Shown: piece by piece, positions 24,926 through 35,605 of the stretch | Layout: each line of letters starts with the position of its first letter | How positions within the stretch are numbered: position 1 is the first letter of the stretch | Source: Amaurobius ferox | Lineage: Eukaryota > Arthropoda > Arachnida > Araneae > Amaurobiidae | Assembly (NCBI GenBank): GCA_951213105.1 | Contig: OX578139.1 | Coordinates: 72,230,684 to 72,294,683, forward strand | DNA: 64,000 nucleotides | Direction of reading: 5' to 3' | Notes under the pieces: model-generated | Seen by the model: only the letters and a program-made list of their open reading frames with translations | Database searches by the model: none | Told to the model about the DNA's origin: nothing | Translations under genes and position numbers: made by a program

Positions 24926-25434
24926 GTCAGTGAGACTGTGGAGACGATATCTCACGAACAATTGAAGTGATTTGATTGACAATTAGTACAAAATTACAAT
25001 CCGTAAATACTGGAAGTCTATTGTTTTTAAACACAATCAAATGTTCAGAACTCCCGTAAATTTTCGAGTGAAATTTTGAAGAATTCATCAAAAAATCAAA
25101 GCCTCTAATGAAGTTACGCAAATAGACATTTCTTATGTAATTTTTCCTTGGAAAACGATTGACATATACTTTAGAATGCTAGCAAGAAATGTTCTCGAGA
25201 TATTGCACATTATTTTTGCTTCGTTTAAAATTGCGTATGAAACAGGCATTAAATGGATATATTTGAGCATACGTAGTTCTTTATTTTAGATTTTGGCGAT
25301 TTTTGTTGACCATTTTGCAAAAAAAGGCAGGTTATTTTTTTCCGAATCATACCAAAATCTAATCAGCAACAGGATGTCCCACAAGTGACTTATTTACCAA
25401 ATTTTGTGCAATTCGGTCCATTAGTTTTTCAGCT

Positions 25435-25442
25435 AGAGTGGA
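25435..25442. other. hAT target-site duplication, left copy
   Basis: agagtgga directly before the left terminal repeat; the identical 8 bases lie at 29101-29108 after the right one. Eight bases is the standard hAT duplication. Confidence 0.95.
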
Positions 25443-25873
25443 CAGTGGCGCACCCACGGGGGGGGCCGAGGGGGCCCTGGCCCCCCCCTTGGGCTGACAA
25501 AGCAAAACGCGAAGGGCGCTGTCAGCACAAGGGAGAACTAGGTCTGCCTTCGAGAAAGTATAAAAAAAAAACATTTACAACCATTATTGTAATAAATAAT
25601 TTTAATCATTGTGAAGAAAACAATTCCAGCATATCCCAACACTTACACTGAATGTAATTATACATATAAAGCTCTTTATCGTACTGTACAAATTATAAAT
25701 TAATTCGCACTAAAGGCGCCAATTCTGGAAACCCGTTCTTCTTAAGACGTTTCTACCTGTGATTGAATTTAACTAATGGACTCGTCCAAAATCACGTGAC
25801 CCAAATGCCTTCTCGCTATAGTCGTACTATACCAGTGCTGTGTAGAGTGACGTCACAGGCGCCTCCGTGGCCC

Positions 25874-25881
25874 TATATAAA
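25874..25881 (+). promoter_or_regulatory. TATA box of the hAT transposase
   Basis: tatataaa stands in a GC-richer stretch about 360 bp before the transposase ATG. Transcription would start about 25905 if normal spacing applies. No splice sites are needed between it and the ATG. Confidence 0.55.
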
Positions 25882-26232
25882 GAGTGAACGGCGGGGAAGC
25901 GGCTGTTCGCTCGAAAACTCGAGGATTTCGTTTACCCAGTGAGAAAATTGTGGAAGTGAATAAATAGATCGTGCCAACGCTTCGCGAATTAAGTGTTGCT
26001 GTGAGTTGAAATAAAGTGCGACGTTACGACACAAGGTGATAACAGTGAATTGGTAGTTTCGGAACGAGGGCCTGCGTGGTGAATAGCTGAATTTAATAAT
26101 GGTCCTGAACTTTCAACTGATCTTACAGTGAGATGCATCTTTAACGATCAGTGTGTGTGTTTATGTGCGTATTTCGGCTATATAGCAAATTTTGTTCTTG
26201 AATAACTGAGGAGCAAGGTAAAAAAAAAGACA

Positions 26233-28740
26233 ATGAGTGAAAAACGAAAAGGGCTAGGCCAACAGACACTGGGAAATTATTTAAAAAAAAAAAGTAAGAT
26301 TGAAAATAGTGACGTTCCCAACGACGTTTCCCTGAGCTCTTGTTACATTGATGAGGCTGCAGTCGAAGCAAGCAACAGCCGTGACCCCGGGCTGTCTTCA
26401 AACGCTTGTGAGGAGGTAAAGGTAGGACAAAACACAATACCAAACACAGTTGAAATAGAAATTCTGGCTGCAGATATTTCTAATTATGTCAAGAAATCTA
26501 ACCTCGCAGATGAAGATAGGATAACAGCGCTAAAAAATCTTTGGGAACCATATGCAAATTACAGTTTTCCTGCTACTGTCACTAGTGCTGTATCAAGTCA
26601 AGGAAAACCTCACCACACTCGGAAGTTCTGCTCATCTTGGCTGAGTAAGCATAACTGGCTAGCTTACTCAAAGGCAGAGGACAGTGCCTATTGCAAATTT
26701 TGTGTTCTCTTTGCACCCCATGAAGTCGGTTTAAGATCCACACAAGCTACAGGTCAACTTGTTTCAAAAGGATTTAATAATTGGAAGAAGGCCTTGGAGA
26801 AGTTCAGTCAACATGAAAAATTTTTCTATCATAAGGATTCAGTTCTCAAAGCCGATGAGTTCTTAAGGGTCACGGAAGGAAAAACGGTTCCTGTGGATCA
26901 AGTAATGGACAGAGGAAAGCAAAAACAAGTTTTGCAGAATAGGGCTATTCTTAAACCTATTATCAAAACAGTGATTTTTTGTGGAAGGCAAGGGCTGGCC
27001 ATGAGAGGGCATAGAAACTGTGGGGATTTGGACGTATTGTCAGAACCATGCCAAGGCGAAGGAAATTTTAGAGCCCTTTTGCGACTCCGAGTTGATGCAG
27101 GAGAAGAAATACTGAAAACTCATCTACAAGGTTGTGCAAAAAATGCAACTTACATAAGTTGGAATATACAAAATGAGATTATTTCAGCATGCAATGATTC
27201 CATTGTGAAGCACATAGCAACTGAGGTGAATGAGGCCAAATGTTTTGCGGTTTTATGTGACGAAACCACAGATATTGCAACGGTAGAGCAAATGACACTT
27301 TGCGTTCGTTATTTGAAACGGTTTGAAACAAATGATAAGTATAAAATTGAATTTAAGATAGTGGAGAACTTCCTTAAGTTTGTGCCCCTGACTGAAACTA
27401 CAGGTCGAGCAATTGCAGATGCTATTCTTAAAGGCCTTGCAGACTGCAACATTGATACGTCTTTCCTCCGTGGACAAGGGTTCGATGGAGCTTCTGCAAT
27501 GAGTGGAGAGTACAATGGCGCCCAAGCAATTATATATGAGCAACACCCCAAAGCCCCCTACGTTCATTGTGCATCACACTGTTTGAACTTAGCCATAACT
27601 TATTCATCTAGAGTTCCGGATATCCGAAACAGCTTTGGAATAATAGGGAAAATCTCTAGTTTTTTCAACACACCAAAACGAAACCTTGTTCTCACCAGCA
27701 AAATTAATGCAGCTAATCAGGAAGAGACAGAAATCAGTGCCAAAAAACTGAAGAAATTATGCCCTACTCGTTGGGTGGAGAGACATGATGCCGTCACAGT
27801 TATGGTTTCATTGTTTGATCAAGTAATCGACGCTCTGGAGGAGATTACTACCTGGAATGACAAGGAGACATCAACAGAGGCTCATACCTTGTTATGTTCA
27901 ATGTTAACATCACAGTTTGTCATAGCACTTGTTTCAGCTGACAGATTACTCAGCTACAGTGTTCGTCTGAGTGAAAAGCTGCAGGAAGTTAACCTTGATC
28001 TGGCAACTGCTGTGAGTGACGTAGAAGACGTTTTGAAAGCTATATCTATAATTCGAGAGAACGCAGAGAACGAGTTTCACCATCTGTTTGAACAAGCTGT
28101 TAAGAAGCTGGAACAGCATGGAGAAAACATTACTCTACCACGCCGTGCCACCAGACAAATTTATAGATCAAATTTCAACGTACAGACTCCTGAAGAATAC
28201 TACAGACTTTCTATTTTCATTCCATGGATTGATAATTTCATCACTCACCTCCATGAAAAATTTCTCAAACATAAGGAATTTCTACAAAGTTTTGCATCTG
28301 TCATTCCGAATGGAAGGCAGCCGACACTGGAAGAAAACGAGAGATTTGTTGCCTTATCAAGGAAATTTGCAGATGATTTAGGACCCAGATCAGATAATAC
28401 TCTAAAAGCTGAACTACATCTGTGGTACATGAAGGTCTTTGCATTGAACAAGAAAACTAAAAGCCCAATCGAACTGCTTAACTTTTGTGACCAAAGGACT
28501 TTTCCAACTGTGTTTGAACTTTTAAAAGTGTATGCCACCCTCCCAGTATCAACAAGCAGTGCTGAGAGGTCATTCTCCACAATGAAGAGGTTGAAAACTT
28601 ACTTGAGAAACAGTATGAGTGAAACCAGACTGAATGGACTGGCGTCAATGAACATTCACCGTGAAGTGGAAATTGATCCAGACCAGATAATTAATGCTCT
28701 GGCTACAAAGAAAAACAGGAGGCTGGACTTCGTTTTATGA
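26233..28740 (+). CDS. hAT-family transposase, ZMYM1-like, intact
   Basis: 835 codons without a stop or frameshift, full length for the group. Residues 110-165 form a TTF-type zinc finger (KFCSSW, then CKFC with cysteines 133, 154, 157). Residues 170-360 form the conserved region called DUF4371, ending in AVLCDETTDIAT with the first catalytic aspartate D343. The second is D418 in GQGFDGAS, followed by the hAT CxxH word (C446-H449) and the RW pair (R513-W514). The C-terminal dimerisation region holds SSAERSFSTMKRLK with the catalytic E778. All key residues are present. The N-terminus has a basic start and a PCNA-box-like word QQTLGNYL (10-17). The ATG at 26233 is the first in frame and sits behind an A-run. 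The protein would cut and paste this element by binding its end repeats in the nucleus. It is a transposon gene; a host-tamed copy is unlikely given intact ends and target duplication. Confidence 0.95.
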   Translation: MSEKRKGLGQQTLGNYLKKKSKIENSDVPNDVSLSSCYIDEAAVEASNSRDPGLSSNACEEVKVGQNTIPNTVEIEILAADISNYVKKSNLADEDRITALKNLWEPYANYSFPATVTSAVSSQGKPHHTRKFCSSWLSKHNWLAYSKAEDSAYCKFCVLFAPHEVGLRSTQATGQLVSKGFNNWKKALEKFSQHEKFFYHKDSVLKADEFLRVTEGKTVPVDQVMDRGKQKQVLQNRAILKPIIKTVIFCGRQGLAMRGHRNCGDLDVLSEPCQGEGNFRALLRLRVDAGEEILKTHLQGCAKNATYISWNIQNEIISACNDSIVKHIATEVNEAKCFAVLCDETTDIATVEQMTLCVRYLKRFETNDKYKIEFKIVENFLKFVPLTETTGRAIADAILKGLADCNIDTSFLRGQGFDGASAMSGEYNGAQAIIYEQHPKAPYVHCASHCLNLAITYSSRVPDIRNSFGIIGKISSFFNTPKRNLVLTSKINAANQEETEISAKKLKKLCPTRWVERHDAVTVMVSLFDQVIDALEEITTWNDKETSTEAHTLLCSMLTSQFVIALVSADRLLSYSVRLSEKLQEVNLDLATAVSDVEDVLKAISIIRENAENEFHHLFEQAVKKLEQHGENITLPRRATRQIYRSNFNVQTPEEYYRLSIFIPWIDNFITHLHEKFLKHKEFLQSFASVIPNGRQPTLEENERFVALSRKFADDLGPRSDNTLKAELHLWYMKVFALNKKTKSPIELLNFCDQRTFPTVFELLKVYATLPVSTSSAERSFSTMKRLKTYLRNSMSETRLNGLASMNIHREVEIDPDQIINALATKKNRRLDFVL

Positions 28741-28950
28741 ATATGTATAGATCATAATTGAATAATATAACAATATGTAATCATGAGAGAGTGGTTGAAA
28801 ACAAGTATACAGTATAAGCAGACCAGAACAAATAATTTTATCTTCATCTATTTCTTAATTTGTGTTGTTTTGTATAAATATCTACTACTACTTCTTCTAA
28901 TCATTCAATTCTCTTGCACTGCACTAAAGAATTGTTAGTAATTTGATAAA

Positions 28951-28956
28951 AATAAA
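28951..28956 (+). terminator. Polyadenylation-type signal after the hAT transposase
   Basis: aataaa about 210 bp after the stop codon, still inside the element. Others such as aataat are weaker; the true site is unknown. Confidence 0.45.
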
Positions 28957-29627
28957 TGTACAAAAAAAGACAACCGCCTTGTTAATTGATATGGCCTCTG
29001 ATCATTTTTTCTCGGAATATTTATCGAGGAGTCATCCTCCTTCATAAAAATTTTGTGCACCAATGGCCCCCCCCTTAGGAATATTCTGGGTGCGCCACTG
29101 AGAGTGGATACAACCTTTTGTGGGCTATTTCACATAAAAAGGCGGTTCTTTTATCCCAAATCGCACCCAAAACTGATCAACACCAGATTCGCTCACAAGT
29201 GACTTACCTACCAAATTTTATGAAATTCATTAGTTTTTTAGTTAGAGTGGATACAAAATCTGCACAGACAGACACACAGACACACAGACGTCACGCTAAA
29301 AATAGTTTTTTCGTATTCTAGAGGTCTCGAAAAGTGTAGATCCTTCGAAAACTCGAGTTGCGATTTTTGGCATGATCCCAATACTTTCCCCATACATTAC
29401 CATGTAATGCAGGAAAATAAAAATACATGGAGGACTAAAATACTAAATGTGTAAGGAAAGATCAGAGCAACGTGTTGAGTTTATCTATATAGTCAAGTGA
29501 CCTATGAGACTACTAAAGACTGATCTAATAAATCTAATAGCAGCACTCCTAACGATGAATTTGAAAAAGTGGAATGAATGAAGCGGTAACAATACGAGAT
29601 AGACAAAAAATAATATAAGTATGTGGT

Positions 29628-30475
29628 TGTGAGACCAGAAATTGTTCTAACAAGAGACACTTTTATTTGAGTATTTATGGTGCCTAGAACGGCAAACAAA
29701 GTTATAGTCTGGCTGGCGCAGGGGTTTATGAGGACTTGAACTTTAAGGTCAAAAGGACTATAAATTTAGGTGTGCAAGACCAGAGGGGCTGAGAGGAGCC
29801 TTGCTAAATGTGAAATGATGCCATTGGGTTGAGAAGAACCAATGAGCGCCAAGGGGAAGAAGGGCGGAGCTAACCCCCCCCCCCTCCCCGCCGAGGAAAC
29901 CACAGCTTGGAGCAGACGAAAGAAATGAGAGTTCAGATATAGACGAAAAGACAACGAGAGAGTTGTAGACGAAATCAGATGTAGACAACGAGAAGCAGAG
30001 ATGGAGATCAGACATGACGAGAAACGATCACGATTTTGACTAGAGCACGAGTAGAGAAAAAATGAAAAACCTAACAGATTTGTTGAGTGTCCCGTTGAGG
30101 TTCCAAATTGATGGAGGTAGATCAAATGGCGAGTGCATCAAAAATACGAGGAGGAGCCACACACCACAGAGTTATGGCAGTATAAGACTGATGCCAGCCT
30201 TTAAGAGATGATAAGCCCAAGACTAAACTGGAAGGTATGTGCTCAAAATATCACAGGTTCTAGACACTATCATAAATCTAATAATTCTGGTCGCATATGT
30301 TCACTCGCTAAAATAATTAATGAAAATTGATGTTATTGATCAATTGATGTTGTTAATAAATGATATTGTTTAAGTTTAAATAGTCTAATCTTTTATATTA
30401 ATTAATAATTCTTTTCAGGACTTACACAAAAGGTAAAAATAATTGGAGGGTTTATTGCGGCACAACAACGAGCAG
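29628..30475 (+). repeat. LTR-like repeat, copy 1, with intron-like splice pair
   Basis: Starts tgtgagaccagaaattg and shares its whole layout with 35606-36520: the start tgtgagac-agaaa, a tttatttgagtatttat block, tagtctgg, ctttaaggtcaaa, ataaacc/ataaattta, agaggggctgag, a purine-rich middle, the word gagttatggca, and agactaaactggaag followed by a donor-like gtatgtg (30235). An acceptor-like cttttcag ends at 30418. It finishes near aaataattggagggttt. TG start, a TATA-like word (actataaa at 29758), an aataaa word (30356) and an abrupt end suggest a solo LTR, but the class is an inference. Confidence 0.6.
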
Positions 30476-30479
30476 TGTA

Positions 30480-31430
30480 CTTTAAATGTTAATTCCACTT
30501 TATGAGTATCAACGGCCATGTCTTTAATGCTTAATAATAAATAATGTTAATTAGTAACTTTAACTTGAAGTATCTTTCTTTTATTTCGGTTGCCACAGTG
30601 GTCACCACCCGCGTTAGAATTGAAATACTTTAGGGCATTATATAAAAGGAAAATTGAGTTGTCAAAGAAAGAGTGTAATAATCATATGATGGTTGGTAAA
30701 GATACTTATATATTGTATTTTGGTACATTTAACATATCATTTTTTTAAATACTATATAATACGCACAATATAATACATAATAAAGAATATGATCCATATA
30801 CGATGATATGGAAAAACAAAAGCTAAATTAGTTAATTATTAATTATAATATTAATTATAATTTAGTTAATTATTAATTAATTTAATTAATATGAATTAAT
30901 AACTAATATTAGATATTATTTATTAATTAATATTATTTGCAATCAGTAATTAATATTATCTATAAATCATTAATTATATTATGTACTAATTATTAATTGC
31001 TATTATTTATTAATTAAAATTTATTAGCATTATTAGTATAAAACTTAAAATAAGACGTAAATGTAAATTAGATTCTATTGGGAAAAAATCCATCATCAAT
31101 TTAAAAATGAAATTATTGGTTTACGGTAACTGAAATAAGTTACATAATTCATCGATTGTAAACGTTCTAAATATCTAGAAAATATATTGCCCCAGTCGTA
31201 GTCCCAGATTTCATGTTTGGTAGCTTCTGCTGGGCTTCTGGAACAGCTTTTTCTCTCACGATATACCATTGTGCGTTCTGACGCAGTTTTCCACAAAATT
31301 TATTCATACAAAAAACGAACATGGTAATCGAAAATCACAATAACACATTACAACTCTATATAACGAAATATGAAACACGTCGATGCGCAACAAACAACTC
31401 GGACCTAATGAAAATGTATAATACGCTGGA
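30480..31430. other. Very AT-rich intergenic DNA
   Basis: 30820-31020 is almost only taattaa-type words, a low-complexity tract. No gene is seen. Confidence 0.55.
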
Positions 31431-31544
31431 CTCACAGGTTTGTAAACAGTGAGGCGGAAGCCATCTACTCCTCTGACTCATTTATTAATTACTATTTATT
31501 AATGCTATTTATTAATGATGATTACTACTATTTATTATTTGGCT

Positions 31545-31957
31545 AACAGAAAGTGTAAATCGTCGTGCTTAGTCTACCAGCCTCAATAGTCCCATCACTA
31601 TTAGAGGAGTTTCACTTTCATTTTATGTTCAGATTTCCATTGAACGAGCTTGCATAAGCGTGACTTAAGTTCCACTTTAAAAAGTCTATTTCGAGGTATA
31701 TGTCTCTGACTCACTGGAGGACCCAACAGAAAGTGTAACTCGCTGTGATTACATTATCCGTCTCATTTTCATCACCACTATTAGAGGAAAATTTCACTTC
31801 CCTTTCATGTCTTTCTGGTAGGTCGGACGGTCTGGGTCTCAACGACAACTTCCCTTTCATGATAGGATTTCCATTAAACGATCTTGCATTAACGTGACTT
31901 TAGTTTCATTTCAAAAAAGCCTATTTAAAGTTATACATCATATCTAATAAGTAGGAA
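31545..31957. repeat. 180-bp tandem duplication, second unit interrupted
   Basis: Units start with aacagaaagtgtaa at 31545 and 31725. Both go on through cactattagagga, tttcactt, gatttccattraacga, cttgcat, cgtgact and ctatttmragg. The second unit carries a 38-bp insertion plus a 14-bp target duplication. Confidence 0.8.
31796..31861 (+). mobile_element. 38-bp SINE tail with 14-bp target duplication
   Basis: acttccctttcatg at 31796-31809 is repeated exactly at 31848-31861. The 38 bases between match the 3' tail of the SINE at 17091-17376 (ctttctggtaggtcgg, acggtctgggtctcaac). The first unit of the surrounding tandem duplication has the empty site, which confirms the insertion. Confidence 0.88.
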
Positions 31958-32124
31958 TGGTCACAAAAACCGTTATAAAAGAAATGTATTAGGCACAATA
32001 GGGTTGTTATTAAATCTCTGCCGTATAAATATCCTTCGTCAGAGAAAATGCAAATGTGAATTTCATAAAGAATATATCTATAAAAAATATATCATAAAGA
32101 ATATATATAAAGAAGGCCCTGATA

Positions 32125-32365
32125 ATACAACAGGTATTTATTACCTTCCGTATATGCATTTCGTTCATCTATGATATCCAATCCTGCTACTTATGCAATG
32201 CTTCACAACTTTGCAATTGACAATTTTTTCTTATATCTCTTTGCCGAATTCGAGTTCTTAACTTCTTTAATTCTCCTCTAGAGGCGCTATAATCGCTTTT
32301 AATCGACAGAGCAAAGTCACTTTACTATAGGTAGACCTAGCATATATACAGATGGACTTTCTGTT
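32125..32365 (+). repeat. Dispersed repeat family B, copy 2
   Basis: Matches 15598-15865: tttattaccttccgtatatg, aatcctgctacttatgcaatgct, cctctagaggcgc, aaagtcactttac and gacctagcat. Non-coding. Confidence 0.62.
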
Positions 32366-32404
32366 CTGAAATTGTGGTGCTTGAAAACGTACCTTAGAAC
32401 CCAG

Positions 32405-32783
32405 TAAAGTACATAGCACGTAATGTAATAAAGCTACGTAATGAGGTACACAATACTGAATGTAATAGCATCATGTAAGAAGATACATAATACGTAATGC
32501 AATAACGTTATGTAATAAGGTACATAATACTCAATGTAATAGCGTTATGTAATAATGTACATAATACATAATATAATAAGGTACATAATACGTAATGTAA
32601 TAATGTTATGTAATAAGGTGCATAATATGCAATGTAATAACGTCATGTAGTAAGATACACAATACGCAATGTAATAACGTTATGCAGTAAGATACACAAT
32701 ACGTAATGTAATGACGTTATGTAGTAAGGTACATAATAATAAGGTATATTACGTATGTAATAAGGTACATAATACGTAACTCA
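32405..32783. repeat. 37-bp minisatellite, about ten units
   Basis: The landmark aatg before taataacg recurs at 32422, 32459, 32496, 32533, 32594, 32631, 32668 and 32705, mostly exactly 37 bp apart, with one shortened unit near 32560. The unit reads roughly acgtaatgtaataacg, ttatgtaataaggtacataat. The last units are truncated. Confidence 0.92.
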
Positions 32784-32789
32784 AAAGGT

Positions 32790-33395
32790 GCATGATTGCA
32801 AAAATATTGAATTCGTATTCAAGAATGTTCAAATTGTGTATATGCACTAAATTCTAGAGTCGAATTTCTAACCTCATCGCAGCACTTTTCCTTTACATAA
32901 ACTATGCATTTTTAAGATAGAAAATTAATTTCTGGAACTCGTTCAATGAATCCAAGAAAAAAATTGAGGTCTTGGCACATCCAGAAAAACATTGTTTTGT
33001 GGCAAAAGCTGCTGCCAAGCCATTAATCTTTTACTCTTCCAACTGAAGAATCACTAGAAATAAAATATTGCTTGGAATTGCTTTTTTAAAAATTTTGATC
33101 AAAAATCAGTAAGAATTCTTTCTGAAAATGTTTAAATTGCATTTAAGTTAGCAGAAATATAAGACGTTGCCTGGGATAATCTGAAATAATAAAACAAGAT
33201 ATTTATGTGTGTAGTTTGTGACGGAAGATTCAGACAGCGAGGAAATTCGGTTCAGAGTTACCTCAGGTCTTCGGCCGACACTATTCGGCCATAATTTTTT
33301 CACAAATTCGAATTAGAAATAAAGATAGGTAATATTAGAAATAATAATATATAATATTAGAAATAATAGTAAATATTATTAGAAATCAATTTTTA
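32790..33395. other. AT-rich intergenic DNA
   Basis: No feature could be supported. Confidence 0.4.
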
Positions 33396-33399
33396 TTTA

Positions 33400-33590
33400 T
33401 TTAGTTTTTTAAATTGAAGAATGATTTTGAGCTATTTTCACACAAATCGGTTCCTTGGCGATCAGAGATATATGGTCACAGAGTTTTCATCTTGACATCG
33501 TCGCAAAGATTATAGGACGTTCTTTCTAACGACCTTCAAACCGAATCCGTAAGACAATTTCTTATTAATATATACAGTGAAATATGCATG
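33400..33590 (+). repeat. Dispersed repeat family C, copy 1
   Basis: Shared with 37405-37610: ttcacacaaatcggttcct, gcgatcagagatat, gagttttcatcttg, catcgtcgcaaagat and caaaccgaatccgtaagac, aatttctt. Non-coding. Confidence 0.65.
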
Positions 33591-34029
33591 CTGTATGTTC
33601 CTATTTCATCTTATACAAAATTAGAAAATTAGCACAATTCTGTACTTTGGGAAAAATGCGGGTGTATATCTTCGCATTCTATTTAAATTTTTAGTTATCC
33701 CATATTTTTATTGTCTATGAATTTTCAATCAAAAACATAAACATTGAGATTTTTTATTTCACGAAAGCACGGCTTAATTCTCCGGTTCGCTAGTTGTTAA
33801 GCACTGGGCTTTGCAACTGGCGTCACAACTTGTATCCGTTGTGATATGAATTGGTGACGTATTTATCGAAAAATTATTCACAATATATTCCGATGTAATC
33901 ATGATCAAGGGTATGTACCTTAAAGCCCAGGCAACGGCAGATACATCTTCTAGTACTGATACGTTATATACAGTGTGAAAGATTTTAATCATAAAACCAC
34001 TCTCAGTAAGCATATTGAAATTAACAGGA

Positions 34030-34385
34030 GTGTTTCTCAACTCAAATTTCTCATATCAAAATTCTTTTTTTTTTTTTTTAATTTTACAAGAAAAAATTTG
34101 AAAAATCACCATCGTGAGTCCAAATGATTATAACTATAGCGTGTTACCTTTCACTTTAAAGGGCTTGAAAGAAGCTTTCGTTTGATACTATTATTGTACC
34201 ACCGGGGGGATAACATGCCCCCCTCAGGGGGGCTAATGAGGTTACGGACAAATAAAATTTGTATCGCGGCTATTTTAAACAACAGTGGTTGAAACTATAA
34301 AGTCTCTTAATTATTAAACCCCAAATAAACCCTTTTATATAGGATTATGACAAACTTTGTCCTGTGCTGCCATGTGAAGGAAATA
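34030..34385 (-). repeat. Dispersed repeat family A, minus-strand copy
   Basis: On the minus strand it reads acatggcagcacagg, ttcaaccactgttg, cgcgatacaaattt, a C-run/G-run segment (34200-34236 region), caagccctttaaagtg, ggtaacacgctatag and catttggactcacgat, the same order as 4880-5450 and 13555-14215. The minus-strand frame just beyond (33774-34040) has balanced composition but no domain I recognise. Confidence 0.72.
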
Positions 34386-34389
34386 TTAA

Positions 34390-34531
34390 ATTTCGGTTAA
34401 ATTTCGAACATTTCGCTTGAATAAAAAAAGTCTATCTAGTTTTAGAAAATATAATCGTGCATTAACATTTTTCTTTTTATATATTAGGTAACTAACTAAT
34501 ATCATTTCTATGTAATGCATAAATAAATCTC

Positions 34532-34569
<38 letters not shown>

Positions 34570-35600
34570 AAAAATTTGAACAAGTGGTAATGAAATGTTA
34601 AACATTATCAAGTTTCTAATATCAACCATTTAACTGTTTATCAACTTGATTTCTTATGCTTTGTCTTAATTGAAGAATGAATTGCCTCATGGCGAGTTAT
34701 ATATAAAATGTTTTACGCCTCAAAATGAAGTTTTATATTTACTTGATAGAAACAACATATGTGAATAACAACAAAATTAATTTACACTCCAGTAAAATTA
34801 TGAACTTCATTATATGAGAAGGGGTCATCATTTATTTTTATGGTATCATTACAAGCTAATAAGAAATTCCAGTGTTTAAACAGGCAACACAGTATGTAAT
34901 AAAAATCCGTGAATATGAGCTTGTTGACGTATTATTTTTCGACAGTATTTCTCCTATTTTTCTGATTCTTATTGCTTAAGGAAAAAGCATTAGTTTCAAC
35001 AAAATATTTTCCCTTAGCGTTAAACGTTCAGGCACTCTATATATACCTATCAGTACCGTAACCGGTCAAATGACCGTTTTTTCCATAAAAACGTTATTTT
35101 TTCTGATTGAATGCAGGTAATATTGATTTCAGTAAGAGAATATTAAGCAAAACAACTTTAAGGCAATGGACACCATTCGGTTCCTCTAAACTCTATGTGC
35201 TTCTTCTATAGTGCATGTCCTTATACGTTTCATAAAACAGCAGTTTCAGAATACTGCGGGTAATACACAGGGTAATAATTAGGGATGGAGTAAATCTGTT
35301 AAAACAAAATATAAACTAACTAGTTATAATCTTTAGAATTTGTCACATTTTCTTCCAACTTGAAATGTTGCGCATTTTATTTAAATTTTAATGCACAATT
35401 ATTTGAAATTGAACTTACTACGCAACAGTCCTTGCAGAAATGTGCAGGAAACTGATGAAAATATGTAAAATGTGCATACACATCACGTTTTCTGAACCGA
35501 TAACCTTATAGGAGAATACATTTTTCTCCTTATCAAATGGCCGGTCGTGGTAGATAACGGTAGACTGTATCTTTATCATATAAGCGCAAGAAGAAGAAAA
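34390..35600. other. AT-rich intergenic DNA
   Basis: A TA microsatellite lies at 34537-34567. A small palindromic word cggtcaaatgaccg is at 35066-35079. No gene is seen. Confidence 0.5.
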
Positions 35601-35605
35601 ATTAT

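Larger units (their letters stand above)
25443..29100 (+). mobile_element. hAT transposon, apparently complete, autonomous type
   Basis: 3,658 bp, ending in cagtggcgcaccca (25443-25456) and tgggtgcgccactg (29087-29100), a perfect 14-bp inverted repeat, and flanked by the 8-bp duplication agagtgga. Just inside the left end is a G-run/C-run hairpin (25458-25467 pairs with 25479-25488); a C-run lies near the right end at 29067-29075. One open transposase frame lies inside with a TATA box upstream and a polyadenylation-type word downstream. Perfect terminal repeats, perfect target copies and an unbroken frame point to a recent insertion that may still be able to move. It belongs to the group whose transposase resembles the ZMYM1-like, TTF-zinc-finger proteins of animals. 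Confidence 0.95.
24716..29418 (+). mobile_element. Palindrome-ended element split by a hAT insertion
   Basis: The left end (24716) has actttccttatatac, tgacggggtcgaaaattcg and aagttttcgacgggagagc as in family F. The right end (about 29300-29418) has, in inverted orientation, cgaaaactcgagttgcg, ccaatactttcccc and a short palindrome around catacattaccatgtaatg. Without the hAT and one target copy it would be about 1.04 kb. The right half (25250-25442 with 29101-29418) matches the uninterrupted copy at 58795-59343: caaaaaaggcaggtt, agtgacttacctac, agttagagtggatac and cagacagacacacagac. Having related inverted ends on one insertion suggests a foldback-like or MITE-like element. Confidence 0.72.

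Noticed and set aside
27253..27567. Minus-strand frames across the hAT transposase
   Set aside because: They are shadows of the intact plus-strand transposase.
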